Notes: generated by a model from the sequence alone, not told the origin. A stretch of DNA of 40,813 bases from Acidobacteriota bacterium (GCA_022561975.1 JADFQD010000016.1:1-40813); one strand, 5' to 3'. Shown: positions 8,042 through 16,500, numbered from the stretch's first letter. Numbers and translations are program-made.

Positions 8042-8494
8042 TTACTTCGAGTCGAAGACGCGCTTGAGACTGACCGGCACCAGGAAGAACAGAACCAGGA
8101 TCGCAGCCGCATAGATCGAGGCCATCGGGAAGGCGACCCGAAGCGGGCGCGGCGCGAGCGACCACACCAGGAAGAGAACGCCGGCCGGCGCGAGTAGGTT
8201 CAGGAAGAACAGGCGCCGGCGAGTGACCCTGGGCAGCGGGTCGCTGGCTCCGCTGGCTCCGAAACTCCCGCGCTGGAAGCGGCGTTGCCGATGGACCTCG
8301 AGGTTTCCGAGAAGCCAACCGCCGCTGGCCGCCAATCCGTACAGGTGGAAGAGATTGAGACGGATCGTACCGGCCAGGGGATAGCCGGCTAGGGCGTTGG
8401 CCCAGAAGCCAAGCCAGCAGATCAGAAAGAACAAGAGCATTCCGAGTTCGGCTCGCGCCGAATCTCGGAGGCTGGTGCTGTTGGTAGCGGTCAA
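8042..8494 (-). CDS. Four-helix membrane protein, function unknown
   Basis: A 150-residue integral membrane protein with four hydrophobic segments. They lie at about residues 19-37, 44-62, 94-113 and 121-142, and a basic loop in the middle contains HRQRRFQRG. I do not recognise the family. The TTG start at 8494 overlaps the gcvH stop (TTGA), suggesting translational coupling; an ATG at 8440 would cut into the first helix. A perfect 9-nt duplication (8242-8259) encodes GASGAS in the central loop. Context in the glycine-cleavage operon gives no functional clue, and it may simply be a passenger. Confidence 0.7.
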   Translation of the reverse strand: MTATNSTSLRDSARAELGMLLFFLICWLGFWANALAGYPLAGTIRLNLFHLYGLAASGGWLLGNLEVHRQRRFQRGSFGASGASDPLPRVTRRRLFFLNLLAPAGVLFLVWSLAPRPLRVAFPMASIYAAAILVLFFLVPVSLKRVFDSK

Positions 8495-8874
8495 TCTTCG
8501 TGCTGGATAAAGGCTTCGTAAGCTTCGGCCGTCATCAGCTGATCGGCCAGGCCGGGCGACGAGGGCCGCAGACGAAAGAGCCAGCCCTCGCCGTGAGGAT
8601 CGCTATTGACTATCTCCGGATCGCCTTCGAGAGCTTCGTTGACTTCTACGATCTCGCCTTCGATAGGGGTGTAAACCTCGGCCACGGCTTTGACCGATTC
8701 GATCGTGCCGACTTCATCGTCGGCATCGAACGCCGTACCGACCTCCGGTAGCTCGACGTAGACGACGTCACCCAGTTCACTCTGCGCGAAGTCCGTGATG
8801 CCGACGACGACGGTGTCTTCTTCGTCTCGCACCCACTCGTGATCTTTCGAGTATCTGTAGGCCTGCGGATACAT
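8491..8874 (-). CDS. gcvH: Glycine cleavage system H protein
   Basis: The 127-residue lipoyl carrier of the glycine cleavage system, shuttling the aminomethyl group between the P and T proteins. The lipoylated Lys is in GTIESVKAVAEVY, and the family opening YRYSKDHEWV is near the N-terminus. ATG 8874 has GGGGGGAG six bases upstream, one of the best ribosome-binding sites in the window; TTG 8880 is the alternative. It lies 27 nt downstream of gcvT and overlaps the next membrane-protein gene by 4 nt. The P-protein and lipoamide dehydrogenase genes are not in this window. Confidence 0.96.
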   Translation of the reverse strand: MYPQAYRYSKDHEWVRDEEDTVVVGITDFAQSELGDVVYVELPEVGTAFDADDEVGTIESVKAVAEVYTPIEGEIVEVNEALEGDPEIVNSDPHGEGWLFRLRPSSPGLADQLMTAEAYEAFIQHED

Positions 8875-8901
8875 TTTCAACTCCCCCCCAGGGTTCCGAT
8901 C

Positions 8902-10035
8902 TCAGGTGGTCTCGCGCTTGTAAAACGGTAGCTTGACCTGCACGGCCGCAAGCCTGCGCCCCCGCCGATCAATCTCTAGTTCGCGCCCGATCCCGGCCAA
9001 CTCACTCGGCACATAGGCCATGCCGATCGCCTTCTCGAGCGTCGGACTGAAGGTACCACTGGTGACCCTGCCCACGGAAGCCCCATCCACCAGGACCGAG
9101 TAGCCCTCGCGGGCGATCCCGCGACCCGTGATCTCGAAACCCACGAGCTTGCGCGCGGATCCCTTCGATTTGGCCTCGACCAGCGCGTCGCGGCCGATGA
9201 AGGGTCCCTTGTCGAGTTTGATCGTCCATCCCAGTCGCGCTTCGAATGGCGTCGTGGTGTCATCGATCTCATGCCCGTAGAGCGCCATGGCGGCCTCGGT
9301 TCGGAGCGTGTCGCGCGCTCCCAACCCGGCCGGCACCAGACCGTGGTGCGCACCCGCCACGATCAACTCCCGCCAAAGGTCGGGAGCTTCCGCGGCCTCG
9401 GCAAAGATCTCGAAACCGTCTTCGCCGGTGTACCCGGTACGAGCTAGAAAGACTTCTCGGTCGGCCACCCGGGTCCACCGACAGCGGTAGTAGCCGAGTG
9501 TATCGAGAGGCTCGCCGCCGACCAATGGTGCCAGCAGGCTCGCGGCCTTTGGCCCTTGGAGCGCCAGCAGCGCCCATGAATCGGACACGTCGCGAATCGA
9601 AAGGTCAGAGCTGGCGCCAAAACCGAATTCTCGCTCTGCGATGGCTCGCATGTGCTCGAAGTCCTTGGCGCTGTTGGCGGCATTGACCACCACCAGAAAC
9701 TCCTTGGGCTCCATCCGGTAGACCAGCACATCGTCGATATAGGTCCCGGATTCGGTGAGCAGAGAACTGTAGTGGGCCTGGCCCGGTTCGAGCCTGGCGA
9801 TGTCGTTGGGCGTCAAAAACTCGAGAAACGCCTCGGCCTGCTCGCCGGAGACGATCGCTTCCCCCATGTGCGAGACATCGAAGAGACCGGCCGCTGATCG
9901 GACCGCTCGATGTTCCTCGAGGATACCGGCGTAGCTCACCGGCATCCTCCAGCCGGCGAACGCCACCATCTTGGCGCCGGCTGCCTCGTGCTCGGCGTCG
10001 AGAGGCGATCGTCTAACTGAGTCTGGGTCCGGCAT
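8902..10035 (-). CDS. gcvT: Aminomethyltransferase (glycine cleavage T protein)
   Basis: A 377-residue T protein that transfers the methylene carbon from lipoyl-bound aminomethyl to tetrahydrofolate, releasing ammonia. Diagnostic stretches are GWRMPVSYAGILEEHRAVRS, GLFDVSHMGE near residue 50, LGARDTLRTEAAMALYGHEI in the middle and KGPFIGRDAL. The C-terminal barrel has GYSVLVDGASVGRVTSGTFS. ATG 10035 fits the family start; reading further upstream would cross the predicted promoter. It leads an operon with gcvH and a membrane protein. The predicted leader is about 30 nt, too short for a glycine riboswitch. Confidence 0.96.
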   Translation of the reverse strand: MPDPDSVRRSPLDAEHEAAGAKMVAFAGWRMPVSYAGILEEHRAVRSAAGLFDVSHMGEAIVSGEQAEAFLEFLTPNDIARLEPGQAHYSSLLTESGTYIDDVLVYRMEPKEFLVVVNAANSAKDFEHMRAIAEREFGFGASSDLSIRDVSDSWALLALQGPKAASLLAPLVGGEPLDTLGYYRCRWTRVADREVFLARTGYTGEDGFEIFAEAAEAPDLWRELIVAGAHHGLVPAGLGARDTLRTEAAMALYGHEIDDTTTPFEARLGWTIKLDKGPFIGRDALVEAKSKGSARKLVGFEITGRGIAREGYSVLVDGASVGRVTSGTFSPTLEKAIGMAYVPSELAGIGRELEIDRRGRRLAAVQVKLPFYKRETT

Positions 10036-10049
10036 CTGCAAAATCGAAA

Positions 10050-10069
10050 GACGGGGCGGGACGGGGCGG
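10050..10069. repeat. 10-bp direct duplication in the gcvT leader
   Basis: GACGGGGCGG occurs twice head to tail. It covers the predicted transcription start region of gcvT on the minus strand. No function is assigned. Confidence 0.6.
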
Positions 10070-10071
10070 AA

Positions 10072-10101
10072 ACTATAGCAACCCGGCAACCCGGTCCACA
10101 A
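10072..10101 (-). promoter_or_regulatory. Predicted promoter of the gcvT-gcvH operon
   Basis: On the minus strand TTGTGG (10096-10101) and TATAGT (10072-10077) are separated by 18 bp. Initiation would fall near 10065, leaving about 30 nt of leader before ATG 10035. The -10 is a good match; the -35 is weak. Confidence 0.4.
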
Positions 10102-10189
10102 CGAGGCCCGCTCCCGGGTACCGACTCGGTTCGGGCTCGTCGCGCTCGAGCTAAGTGCCTCAACTACAGACGTTTAGACCTAGGTCAGG

Positions 10190-10392
10190 AACTCTTGTGG
10201 AAAAACTACGCGCTTCTTGTTAATACTGGGCGATCGAGTTGCCCAATGACGCGTAAACCTTTATGTTTGAGATACTTAGGTCGATTGCACAATCCCTTGG
10301 TCAATCTGCTATGGGGCGCTTGGCAGGCCTTCGCCCGACCTTTTTCCACAGTCCTTTCCTCAGTGTTTTCCACAGCTTCTGTGGAAAGTCCT
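10190..10392. other. DnaA-box cluster with AT-rich core; candidate replication origin or DnaA-binding locus
   Basis: A non-coding patch between two outward-facing genes. Three exact TTTTCCACA sequences occur at 10196-10204 (minus), 10342-10350 (plus) and 10366-10374 (plus), plus CTTTCCACA at 10380-10388 (minus). This 9-mer is one base from the E. coli DnaA box TTATCCACA. The 130 bp between the outer boxes, especially 10205-10315, are clearly AT-richer than the neighbouring genes and could serve as an unwinding element. No dnaA, dnaN or parAB gene is nearby, so oriC identity is inference only. Confidence 0.45.
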
Positions 10393-10481
10393 CGGCGATC
10401 CTCGCATCCCGTTCTGGATGCTAGGCTTAGCGCCCCTTGGGCGAGCACCGTCACCGGTTCGGATTGCGGCGCCAGCCCACC

Positions 10482-12227
10482 GTGGTTGTCGGTGCCAGGG
10501 CAACCAAGGCCGCGGGCATCGCCCTGGCGCTGATCCTGGCGGCGACTGCGGCCAGTCTGAGCGCCGAAACCGAAACCGGTGAGCGCGCCGCCTTCCGAGA
10601 TCGCTCGCTCGAAGCCGGGCTTAGGTTCCGGCATTTCAACGGGATGGTCGGAGCGTTCTATTTCCCGGAGATGACAGGACCGGGCGGCGGGCTATTCGAC
10701 TTCGATGGCGACGGCGATTTAGACGTGTTCTTCCGTCAGGGAAGGCTCCTCGTGTCCGGAGAGACCCTGGATCAGGCACTGTTTCCAATCGAAGATCCGC
10801 TCGGTGATCGGCTGTTTCGGAACGATCTCTCACGAGTCGCTCCCGACGGTATTGCGATGTCCTTCGTCGACGTCTCGGCAGCCGCAGGCTTTCACGATAC
10901 CGGCTACGGCATGGGCCTCGCGGCCGGTGACTACGACGGCGACGGTGATCTCGACCTCTATCTCACCAACTACGGCGCGAATCAATTCTGGCGCAATCGC
11001 GGTGACGGCTCGTTCGAGAACATAACCGCCGCGACCGGAACCGGCGACTCCCGCTGGAGCACGAGCGCGACCTTCATCGACATCGATCAGGACGGCGACC
11101 TCGATCTGTTTGCCGCGAACTACGTCCGGTTCGACGTCGAAAAGAATCCGAGATGCTTCGCCTCGACCTCGGCACCGGACTACTGCGGCCCCAGCGCCTT
11201 CACGTCGGAGACCGATCGGCTCTGGCGCAATCGCGGCGACGGCACATTCGAGGACATTTCGGTCAAATCCGGAATCGCCCGGGCACGCGGCGCCGGCCTC
11301 GGCGTCATCTCCGGCGACTTCAACGGCGATGGGCGACTCGATCTCTACGTCGCCAACGACGGCGAGGCGAATCACCTGTGGCTCAACCGCGGCGACGGGA
11401 CGTTCTCCGACGACGCTCTGTTCTCGGGCACGGCCCTGAATCGCCACGGCTCTCCGGAAGCCAGCATGGGACTCGCGGCCGCGGACTTCGACGGCGACGG
11501 TGACGAAGATCTCTTCCTGACCCACCTCGCAGAGGAATCCAATACCTTCTATCGCAACCTCGGCGACGGCCTGTTCGAAGACCGCAGCCGGGAAACCCTG
11601 CTGGCGGCGCCGAGCATGCCGTACACGAGTTTTGGCGTGGCTGCCATCGACTTCGACAACGATGGTTGGCCGGATCTCGCGATCGCCAACGGCGCGGTTC
11701 GAATCCGCCTGGATCTCGCCGTCAAGGGAGACCGATACCCCCTCGAACAGCCCAATCAGCTGTTTCGCAATCGCGGCGACGGTTCGTTCGAGGAGGTCAC
11801 CTCGAGCGCCGGCGCGGCCTTCGCCCTGTCCGAGGTCAGTCGCGGACTGGCGACCGGGGATCTCGACCACGACGGAGCCGTCGATCTGATCATATTCAAC
11901 AACAACGGCCCTGCCCGCCTACTCGCCAACCAAGCGGCTAGCGGCAAGCGATGGCTCGGTGTCGCCGGCACCCAGGCCGGCGATCGTGTGCGAGTGCTCA
12001 CCGAATCCGCGCGCACCCTTCGGCGCACCGCTCGCACCGACGGCAGCTACTGCTCCGTGAGCGACGTCAGAGTCGTCGTCGGGCTCGGAGACGAAACGGC
12101 TCGCGAACTCGAGATCGAGCGCCACGGCCAGCGCGTACTTTTTCTCGACCCGCCCGCGGACGTTTACCTGGTCTTGGCGGGTTTTAGAGCCAGGGTCTCA
12201 AAAGCTAGCCTGCCAATCCAACCGTGA
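10482..12227 (+). CDS. Secreted FG-GAP/VCBS repeat protein with ASPIC/UnbV C-terminus
   Basis: A protein of about 581 residues with an N-terminal signal peptide ending at SLSA before ETETGE, so it is exported. At least seven calcium-binding FG-GAP repeats follow, including DFDGDGDLDVFF, DYDGDGDLDLYL, DIDQDGDLDLFA, DFNGDGRLDLYV, DFDGDGDEDLFL and DFDNDGWPDLAI. These would fold as a beta-propeller. The C-terminal 90 residues (RWLGVAGTQAGDRVRV, then GSYCSVSDVRVVVGLG) match the ASPIC/UnbV domain of CRTAC1-like proteins. Start is uncertain: GTG 10482 gives a normal signal peptide, TTG 10437 a longer basic tail. Its 3' end overlaps the convergent peptidase gene by 23 bp. Such proteins are common in Acidobacteriota and Planctomycetota, with unknown ligands. 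Confidence 0.88.
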   Translation: MVVGARATKAAGIALALILAATAASLSAETETGERAAFRDRSLEAGLRFRHFNGMVGAFYFPEMTGPGGGLFDFDGDGDLDVFFRQGRLLVSGETLDQALFPIEDPLGDRLFRNDLSRVAPDGIAMSFVDVSAAAGFHDTGYGMGLAAGDYDGDGDLDLYLTNYGANQFWRNRGDGSFENITAATGTGDSRWSTSATFIDIDQDGDLDLFAANYVRFDVEKNPRCFASTSAPDYCGPSAFTSETDRLWRNRGDGTFEDISVKSGIARARGAGLGVISGDFNGDGRLDLYVANDGEANHLWLNRGDGTFSDDALFSGTALNRHGSPEASMGLAAADFDGDGDEDLFLTHLAEESNTFYRNLGDGLFEDRSRETLLAAPSMPYTSFGVAAIDFDNDGWPDLAIANGAVRIRLDLAVKGDRYPLEQPNQLFRNRGDGSFEEVTSSAGAAFALSEVSRGLATGDLDHDGAVDLIIFNNNGPARLLANQAASGKRWLGVAGTQAGDRVRVLTESARTLRRTARTDGSYCSVSDVRVVVGLGDETARELEIERHGQRVLFLDPPADVYLVLAGFRARVSKASLPIQP

Positions 12228-13410
12228 CTTTCAAGCGGCGAGGATCGAGATGCCGTCGAGCGACTTCGAGCATCTCGTCCTGGGTCACCGCGCGCCAGCG
12301 CTCGGCGACCCAGTTGTGGTCGTCGATGGGGACGCCGAACAACTCGGCCTGAGCCAGCAAATCCGCCCACTGGCGGGCGGTTTCCCGCGCGAACGGCGCG
12401 CGGCCGAGCACATAGGCCCGGGCGTCGCGCAGCTCTTCTTGGGTTACGCCCTCTCGCACAAGCGCTTCGAGCTCCTCGGTGACCGCGACTCCGACCTCAG
12501 CCACGCGGTCCGGAGAGGTCCCGACAGCGACGCGAAAACAGCCGGCATCGTGTCCGGCCCCGGAGACCGTCGAGACGCCGCAGCTGTACGCCAGTCCCTC
12601 GAGTTCCCGCACTCGATGAGTGATCCGGCCGCTCAAGTTGCCGCCGGCTCCAAGCACAATGCCCAGCAATCCCAGCGCCCAGTAATCGGGGTCTCGGCGC
12701 GACACCGTCACCGCACCCCCAAACCAATGAGCCTGCTCGGACTCTTCGAGCTCGACCTCCTGACGCGCCGCCGTCTCACCCCCGCCGTCCATCGGCCTTT
12801 GCGGGTCCCTTCGAGGATTCGGCAAGCCGCCAAAGAGACTTCGCACCTTGGTGTCTACGGCACTCTCCGAGATATCTCCGGCCACGGTGACAATGGCACC
12901 CCGCTCCAGACAGCTGCCATGGAAAGATCCGCAAGCCGCACCGTCCAGGCTCTCCAGGCTTTCGGCGCTGCCCTGGAGCGGACGCCCACGAGCGCCCGAG
13001 CCGTAGAGCTGCTTGTCGAAGACCCAGCCGGTCTTGACGTCGGGGTGGTCGGCCAGCTGCTCGAGTTGCGCCGCGGCCTGCTGGGCGAGCCATCGACAGC
13101 GTTCCTCGGGAAAGACCGAACCCAGAACCAGCTCCGCGGCCCAATCCAGAGCCCGCTCCCAGTCGTCGGCAAGCGCGTCGATCGACAGACCCTGCGTCTC
13201 GTAGCCGGCGTCGGCCGTGATCGCGATCCCGCGCTCTTCGGCCTGGTCCGAGATCCGCCGCCAACTTCTCGTTTGCGTGCCCTCGAGCAGCAGCCGGCCG
13301 CTCAACAGCGCTTGGCCCGGCTGCCACTCCACGGTGCTGCCGCCGGGAAGCCAGACGCGAACCGCGACCACAGGCGCTCCGGGAACCCGCCGAATCCGGA
13401 TCGCGGTCAT
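12205..13410 (-). CDS. M16 peptidase-like protein, non-catalytic subunit
   Basis: A 401-residue protein of the M16 (pitrilysin/insulinase) fold without the HxxEH zinc motif. The C-terminal domain keeps RITHRVRELEGLAYS, the Arg/Tyr region that lines the substrate clamp in M16B partners. It lies 57 bp downstream of the catalytic M16 gene, giving the usual active/inactive subunit pair whose heterodimer forms a closed chamber for peptide degradation. No signal peptide is visible, so the pair is probably cytoplasmic. The 3' end overlaps the convergent FG-GAP gene by 23 bp, so the two genes may interfere transcriptionally. Confidence 0.88.
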   Translation of the reverse strand: MTAIRIRRVPGAPVVAVRVWLPGGSTVEWQPGQALLSGRLLLEGTQTRSWRRISDQAEERGIAITADAGYETQGLSIDALADDWERALDWAAELVLGSVFPEERCRWLAQQAAAQLEQLADHPDVKTGWVFDKQLYGSGARGRPLQGSAESLESLDGAACGSFHGSCLERGAIVTVAGDISESAVDTKVRSLFGGLPNPRRDPQRPMDGGGETAARQEVELEESEQAHWFGGAVTVSRRDPDYWALGLLGIVLGAGGNLSGRITHRVRELEGLAYSCGVSTVSGAGHDAGCFRVAVGTSPDRVAEVGVAVTEELEALVREGVTQEELRDARAYVLGRAPFARETARQWADLLAQAELFGVPIDDHNWVAERWRAVTQDEMLEVARRHLDPRRLKVTVGLAG

Positions 13411-13415
13411 CTCAG

Positions 13416-13515
13416 CCGGCCTCCGGTTGTTTCAGCTAGGTGAGCCAGGTCAGCCAGCCCACTCAGCTCAGCCATCTCGGCCATCCCTGCCGGCCTTCGC
13501 CAGCTCAGCCAGGGA
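13416..13515. repeat. Degenerate 9-nt tandem repeat across the M16 gene junction
   Basis: On the minus strand, units resembling TGGCTGAGC recur with a 9-nt period (TGGCTGAGC, TGGCGAAGG, TGGCCGAGA, TGGCTGAGC, TGGCTGACC, TGGCTCACC). They cover the last codons and the stop of the upstream M16 gene and continue into the spacer. Copy number is approximate because the units have drifted. Confidence 0.55.
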
Positions 13516-14787
13516 CCAGGCGACGACGCCCCCGAGATCTCCCGCCGCGGTGGTCAGCTGGCGGCGAGCCGCGGTCTCCAGGTCGCCGAGCCGGCAGTTC
13601 AAGAGGCGGTCCAGTTGCCGCGCCGGATAGCCGCCGTCGAAAACCGACTCCGCGTGTCCGACGATCATGGCCTGGCGCTGAATTCGTTCGAGACTGAATA
13701 CCCAGTCCGCCAGAAGCATTCGTTTGGCGTTCTCGAGTTCGGCCGGCGACGGAGGCTTGCGTCGCAGCTCGCGGACTCCGTCGAGCACGACGTCTTCGAC
13801 TCTGGCCGGCTCGACTCCGGGCAGAAGTTCGGCGCTGATCGTTGCGACGCCGGGCCCGGCCATCTCGGTAGTCTCCGACGACATCGCGCTGCAGAGTTTG
13901 CCCTCGTCGACGAGACGCCGATGAAGGCGGCTCGAGCGACTGCCGCCAAGCACGGTCATCCACACCCGCCAGGGCACGAAGTCCTCGTGATCCGCTCTCG
14001 GTGCCGGCAACGACACCAGCAGGCGGGGACTCTTGCCCTGGTCATGGCGCAGGTGCCGCAGCTGGTCGGGAACGACGAAGGAATCCCGCCATGGAGTACG
14101 GCCGTTGCCGCCCGGCACCGGCTTGCCGAGCCAGGCCTCGACTGCGGCCAAGGTCTCGGCGGAGAGATCCCCGGCCACGACCAACACCGCGTTATCGGGT
14201 CGATAGTGGGTGCGATAGAAGCTCTCGAGCGCGTCACGGTCGATCGCTCGCACGGTTTCCCGGGTACCCAGAATCGGGCGCCCGTACGAGAAGCCCTGGT
14301 AGTAACAGTCGTTGCTGCGCAGCTCCAGGGCATCCCAGGGATCGTCCTCGTACATGGAAATCTCTTCCAGGATGACCTCGCGCTCACGATCGATCTCGCC
14401 TTCGTCGAGAGTCAACGTCTCCATGCGGTCGGCCTCGACCTCGAGCGCGATCCGCCAGTGCTCGGCCGCAAAACTGAAGTAGTACGAGGTCACGTCATGG
14501 CTGGTGAAGGCGTTGTTCTCGCCCCCCAAGGACTGCGTCAGCCGGTCGATCGAGCCCATTGGAAAGCGATGGCTGCCCTTGAACATCATGTGTTCCAGGA
14601 AATGAGCGATCCCGCTGTGCTCGGGCGGCTCGTCCCGCGCTCCGACCCGATACCAGAGCGATGCGACCACGATCGGCGCCTGTGAACTCGGCACCAGCCG
14701 AACTTCCAGGCCGTTATCCAGCCGATGCGGCTCGACGCTCGCGAGCGGGCCGAGCCAGCGCTCGACGCTTTGTCCAGCTGTCATCAT
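13468..14787 (-). CDS. M16 zinc metallopeptidase, catalytic subunit
   Basis: A 439-residue M16B peptidase. The inverted zinc motif HFLEH is in GIAHFLEHMMFKGSHRF near residue 62, and the third ligand Glu is in the ALEVEADRMETLTLDEGEI region. NAVLVVAGDLS then marks the start of the next fold repeat. Two adjacent ATG codons (14787, 14784) can serve as start. There is no signal peptide, so it probably acts on peptides in the cytoplasm. It sits between a phosphoesterase gene 27 bp upstream and the inactive partner subunit downstream, all on the minus strand and likely one operon. Confidence 0.93.
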   Translation of the reverse strand: MMTAGQSVERWLGPLASVEPHRLDNGLEVRLVPSSQAPIVVASLWYRVGARDEPPEHSGIAHFLEHMMFKGSHRFPMGSIDRLTQSLGGENNAFTSHDVTSYYFSFAAEHWRIALEVEADRMETLTLDEGEIDREREVILEEISMYEDDPWDALELRSNDCYYQGFSYGRPILGTRETVRAIDRDALESFYRTHYRPDNAVLVVAGDLSAETLAAVEAWLGKPVPGGNGRTPWRDSFVVPDQLRHLRHDQGKSPRLLVSLPAPRADHEDFVPWRVWMTVLGGSRSSRLHRRLVDEGKLCSAMSSETTEMAGPGVATISAELLPGVEPARVEDVVLDGVRELRRKPPSPAELENAKRMLLADWVFSLERIQRQAMIVGHAESVFDGGYPARQLDRLLNCRLGDLETAARRQLTTAAGDLGGVVAWSLAELAKAGRDGRDG

Positions 14788-14814
14788 TCGACTACAGAGA
14801 GGCAGCTCGAAGTG

Positions 14815-15672
14815 TCACTCGGCACTGTCGAACGCACCCAATCCGAGTCCTTCGAGCGAATTGGGCACTCGCTCCCGGCGCGGATAGAGGTGCCGGCTGT
14901 GTTCGGTGAAGCAGCGGGCCGGATCCTCCCAGCGCAGCAGTGAAATCCGGATCAGTTCGGAGTCCAACTCGATCCAGTAGCAGGTGTTCTTGTCCTTCTC
15001 ACACCCGCGGCCCCGGTCGGAGGTCGTCGTTCCGGAGTGCACAAGAACCATCGGGGGCCGCCCCTTGGGGTAGAACTCCTCGGAGTTGGCGAGGAAGGAT
15101 TGATGCCGGTGCCCCGAGAGAACGAGATCGACGTTGGCGCTCGAAAAAACGTCCACCACCTCCGCGGCATTCGCCAGAACCCGCTTCTCTCCGAAGCCAG
15201 GCGGAGGAATCAGAGGGTGATGCGCCACGATCACTCTGAACAGGTTTTCGGGTGCCCTCTCGAGCCGTTCCGCAACCCGCTCCAGACGCCTCCGTCCGAT
15301 TCGGCCCTCGGTGAACGTCCAGCCGTGCGCCGTGTTGATGCCGACAACCAACATCTCTTCATCTTCGAACACGGGCTCGAGGGTCTCGTCGAAGTGCTTG
15401 CGATAGGCGCCGTAGGGGTTGAGCATGCGCTCCCAGACCCTCCACAGGGGCACGTCGTGATTGCCGGGCACCGTGATCGTCGGCACCGGCAGGCTATCGA
15501 CGAACGCTCGCGCCTCCCTGAATTGCTCGGGTTTCGCCCGCTGCGTGAGGTCGCCGGAGACAACCACCAGATCGGGCCGCCGGGCTTCGACCATGGCGAC
15601 GATCGCCTTGGACAGCTCGGGCCGATGCGGCGGGCCGAAGTGGACGTCCGAAATGTGAAGAACTCTGCGCAA
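14815..15672 (-). CDS. Calcineurin-type metallophosphoesterase
   Basis: A 285-residue phosphoesterase of the class III phosphodiesterase (CpdA-like) group. All metal-binding motifs are visible in order: ISDVHFG, VVSGDLT, PGNHDVP, IVAHHPLI and LSGHRHQ. Substrates in this family include cyclic nucleotides and phosphodiesters, and the actual one here cannot be read from sequence. The only plausible start is TTG 15672, since no other start exists in frame before the motifs begin seven residues in. No ribosome-binding site is evident. It is followed closely by the M16 peptidase pair. Confidence 0.88.
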   Translation of the reverse strand: MRRVLHISDVHFGPPHRPELSKAIVAMVEARRPDLVVVSGDLTQRAKPEQFREARAFVDSLPVPTITVPGNHDVPLWRVWERMLNPYGAYRKHFDETLEPVFEDEEMLVVGINTAHGWTFTEGRIGRRRLERVAERLERAPENLFRVIVAHHPLIPPPGFGEKRVLANAAEVVDVFSSANVDLVLSGHRHQSFLANSEEFYPKGRPPMVLVHSGTTTSDRGRGCEKDKNTCYWIELDSELIRISLLRWEDPARCFTEHSRHLYPRRERVPNSLEGLGLGAFDSAE

Positions 15673-15720
15673 AACTTGAGGGGATTCGGTCGCGCCATCG
15701 GCGCAGTGGGAAACCGCTGA

Positions 15721-15747
15721 GCCCGTTGAGCCCGTTGAGCCCGTTGA
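15721..15747. repeat. Perfect 9-bp tandem repeat, three copies
   Basis: GCCCGTTGA is repeated three times without mismatch in the spacer between the phosphoesterase gene and the next gene. With only three copies it could vary in number between strains. Confidence 0.85.
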
Positions 15748-15767
15748 GAAAACCGGTCCGGTCCCGG

Positions 15768-16049
15768 TTAGAGAACCTTGCGACCGAAGAACTCGTTCAC
15801 TCCGTCGGTAACCGAGTCACCGGCGAACTGCGTGGCCGCCGCAAATAGCCTACGCCCACGGGAACGCCCGAGCCAATAGCCAGCGATTGCCGCCAGCGCC
15901 AACGTCGACTTGGGATAGCTCCAAACCAACTGGCGCCAATCGACCTCCTCCGGGAGGATCTCGTCGAGGATCTCGTCGGCCAGCGAGGTTGTCGCCGCGC
16001 CAGCATCCGCGGACAGATGAGACCGGTTTCTGCGCAGAGTCAGTGCCAA
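15768..16049 (-). CDS. Small membrane-associated protein, function unknown
   Basis: A protein of up to 93 residues. The N-terminal half is hydrophilic with an acidic stretch (DEILDEILPEEVDW). One hydrophobic segment, STLALAAIAGYWLGRSRG, lies near residues 48-65, and an amphipathic tail follows. The layout resembles the membrane anchor of YqjD/ElaB-like proteins, and the preceding gene is of that type, so it may be a companion. The only start is TTG 16049, 15 nt after the preceding stop. Family not recognised. Confidence 0.6.
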   Translation of the reverse strand: MALTLRRNRSHLSADAGAATTSLADEILDEILPEEVDWRQLVWSYPKSTLALAAIAGYWLGRSRGRRLFAAATQFAGDSVTDGVNEFFGRKVL

Positions 16050-16064
16050 TCTTCGTGTCTCGAA

Positions 16065-16418
16065 TCAGTCCCGGCGTCCACGCAGCAGAATGCCGAGCAC
16101 AAAGCCCGCTCCGACAGCCATTGCGATCGCCTTGCCGGGATTATGGCGCACGTACTCGCTGACGTCTTCGCCGAGATGCTCGAGATCTTTGGTTACCTTC
16201 TCGTAGCCCTGACGGGCACCGTCCCGGGCTCCCTCGTAGGTCTCGCGCGCACCCGCGGTCACGTTTTCCGCCGTTTCCTTGACGCTCTGGGCCGCTTTCT
16301 CCGCGCCGCCCTTGATGCCGCGAATCTTGCTTTCTACGACCTCACCGAACTTCTCGCGAGCCGACGCGAGTCGCTCCGCGGCGTCCTCTCCTGATCCACC
16401 ATCTGTCTTCTTGGCCAT
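16065..16418 (-). CDS. DUF883 (YqjD/ElaB-like) membrane-anchored protein
   Basis: A 117-residue protein with a long, charged, helical N-terminal part rich in Ala, Lys and Glu. It ends in one C-terminal membrane helix, YVRHNPGKAIAMAVGAGFVL, followed by a basic tail (RGRRD). This is the DUF883 layout; E. coli relatives are inner-membrane proteins that bind ribosomes in stationary phase. ATG 16418 has GGAGG-like sequence just upstream on the minus strand. It is divergent from the beta-CASP gene across a 175-bp spacer holding a REP-like hairpin. Confidence 0.82.
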   Translation of the reverse strand: MAKKTDGGSGEDAAERLASAREKFGEVVESKIRGIKGGAEKAAQSVKETAENVTAGARETYEGARDGARQGYEKVTKDLEHLGEDVSEYVRHNPGKAIAMAVGAGFVLGILLRGRRD

Positions 16419-16451
16419 GATTCCTCCGTAGTCTGCCTGCGCCTCAATCTA

Positions 16452-16500
16452 ACATGCTCGGGGACACCATATCTTGGTGTCCCCTCCCGACTGGTTTTGC
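16452..16500. repeat. REP-like hairpin repeat (family D), copy 1
   Basis: A near-perfect hairpin GGGGACACCA-TATCT-TGGTGTCCCC at 16460-16484. The flank TCCCGACTGGTTTTGCAAG, read on the minus strand, matches the flank of a second copy at 18190-18240. The two stems differ but each stays paired. It lies in the divergent spacer 16419-16593, where I see no other element except a GGAGG ribosome site at 16578-16582. Confidence 0.75.

Noticed and set aside
10036-10190. Glycine riboswitch upstream of gcvT
   Set aside because: The predicted leader is only about 30 nt and no tandem aptamer-like structure is visible.
12250-14685. Two plus-strand open frames of about 400 and 356 codons opposite the M16 genes
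   Set aside because: The minus-strand products have clear M16 motifs; the plus frames show none and are low in hydrophobic periodicity.
15721-15747. Tandem repeats as a CRISPR array
   Set aside because: Units are 9 bp with no spacers and no cas genes are present in the window.
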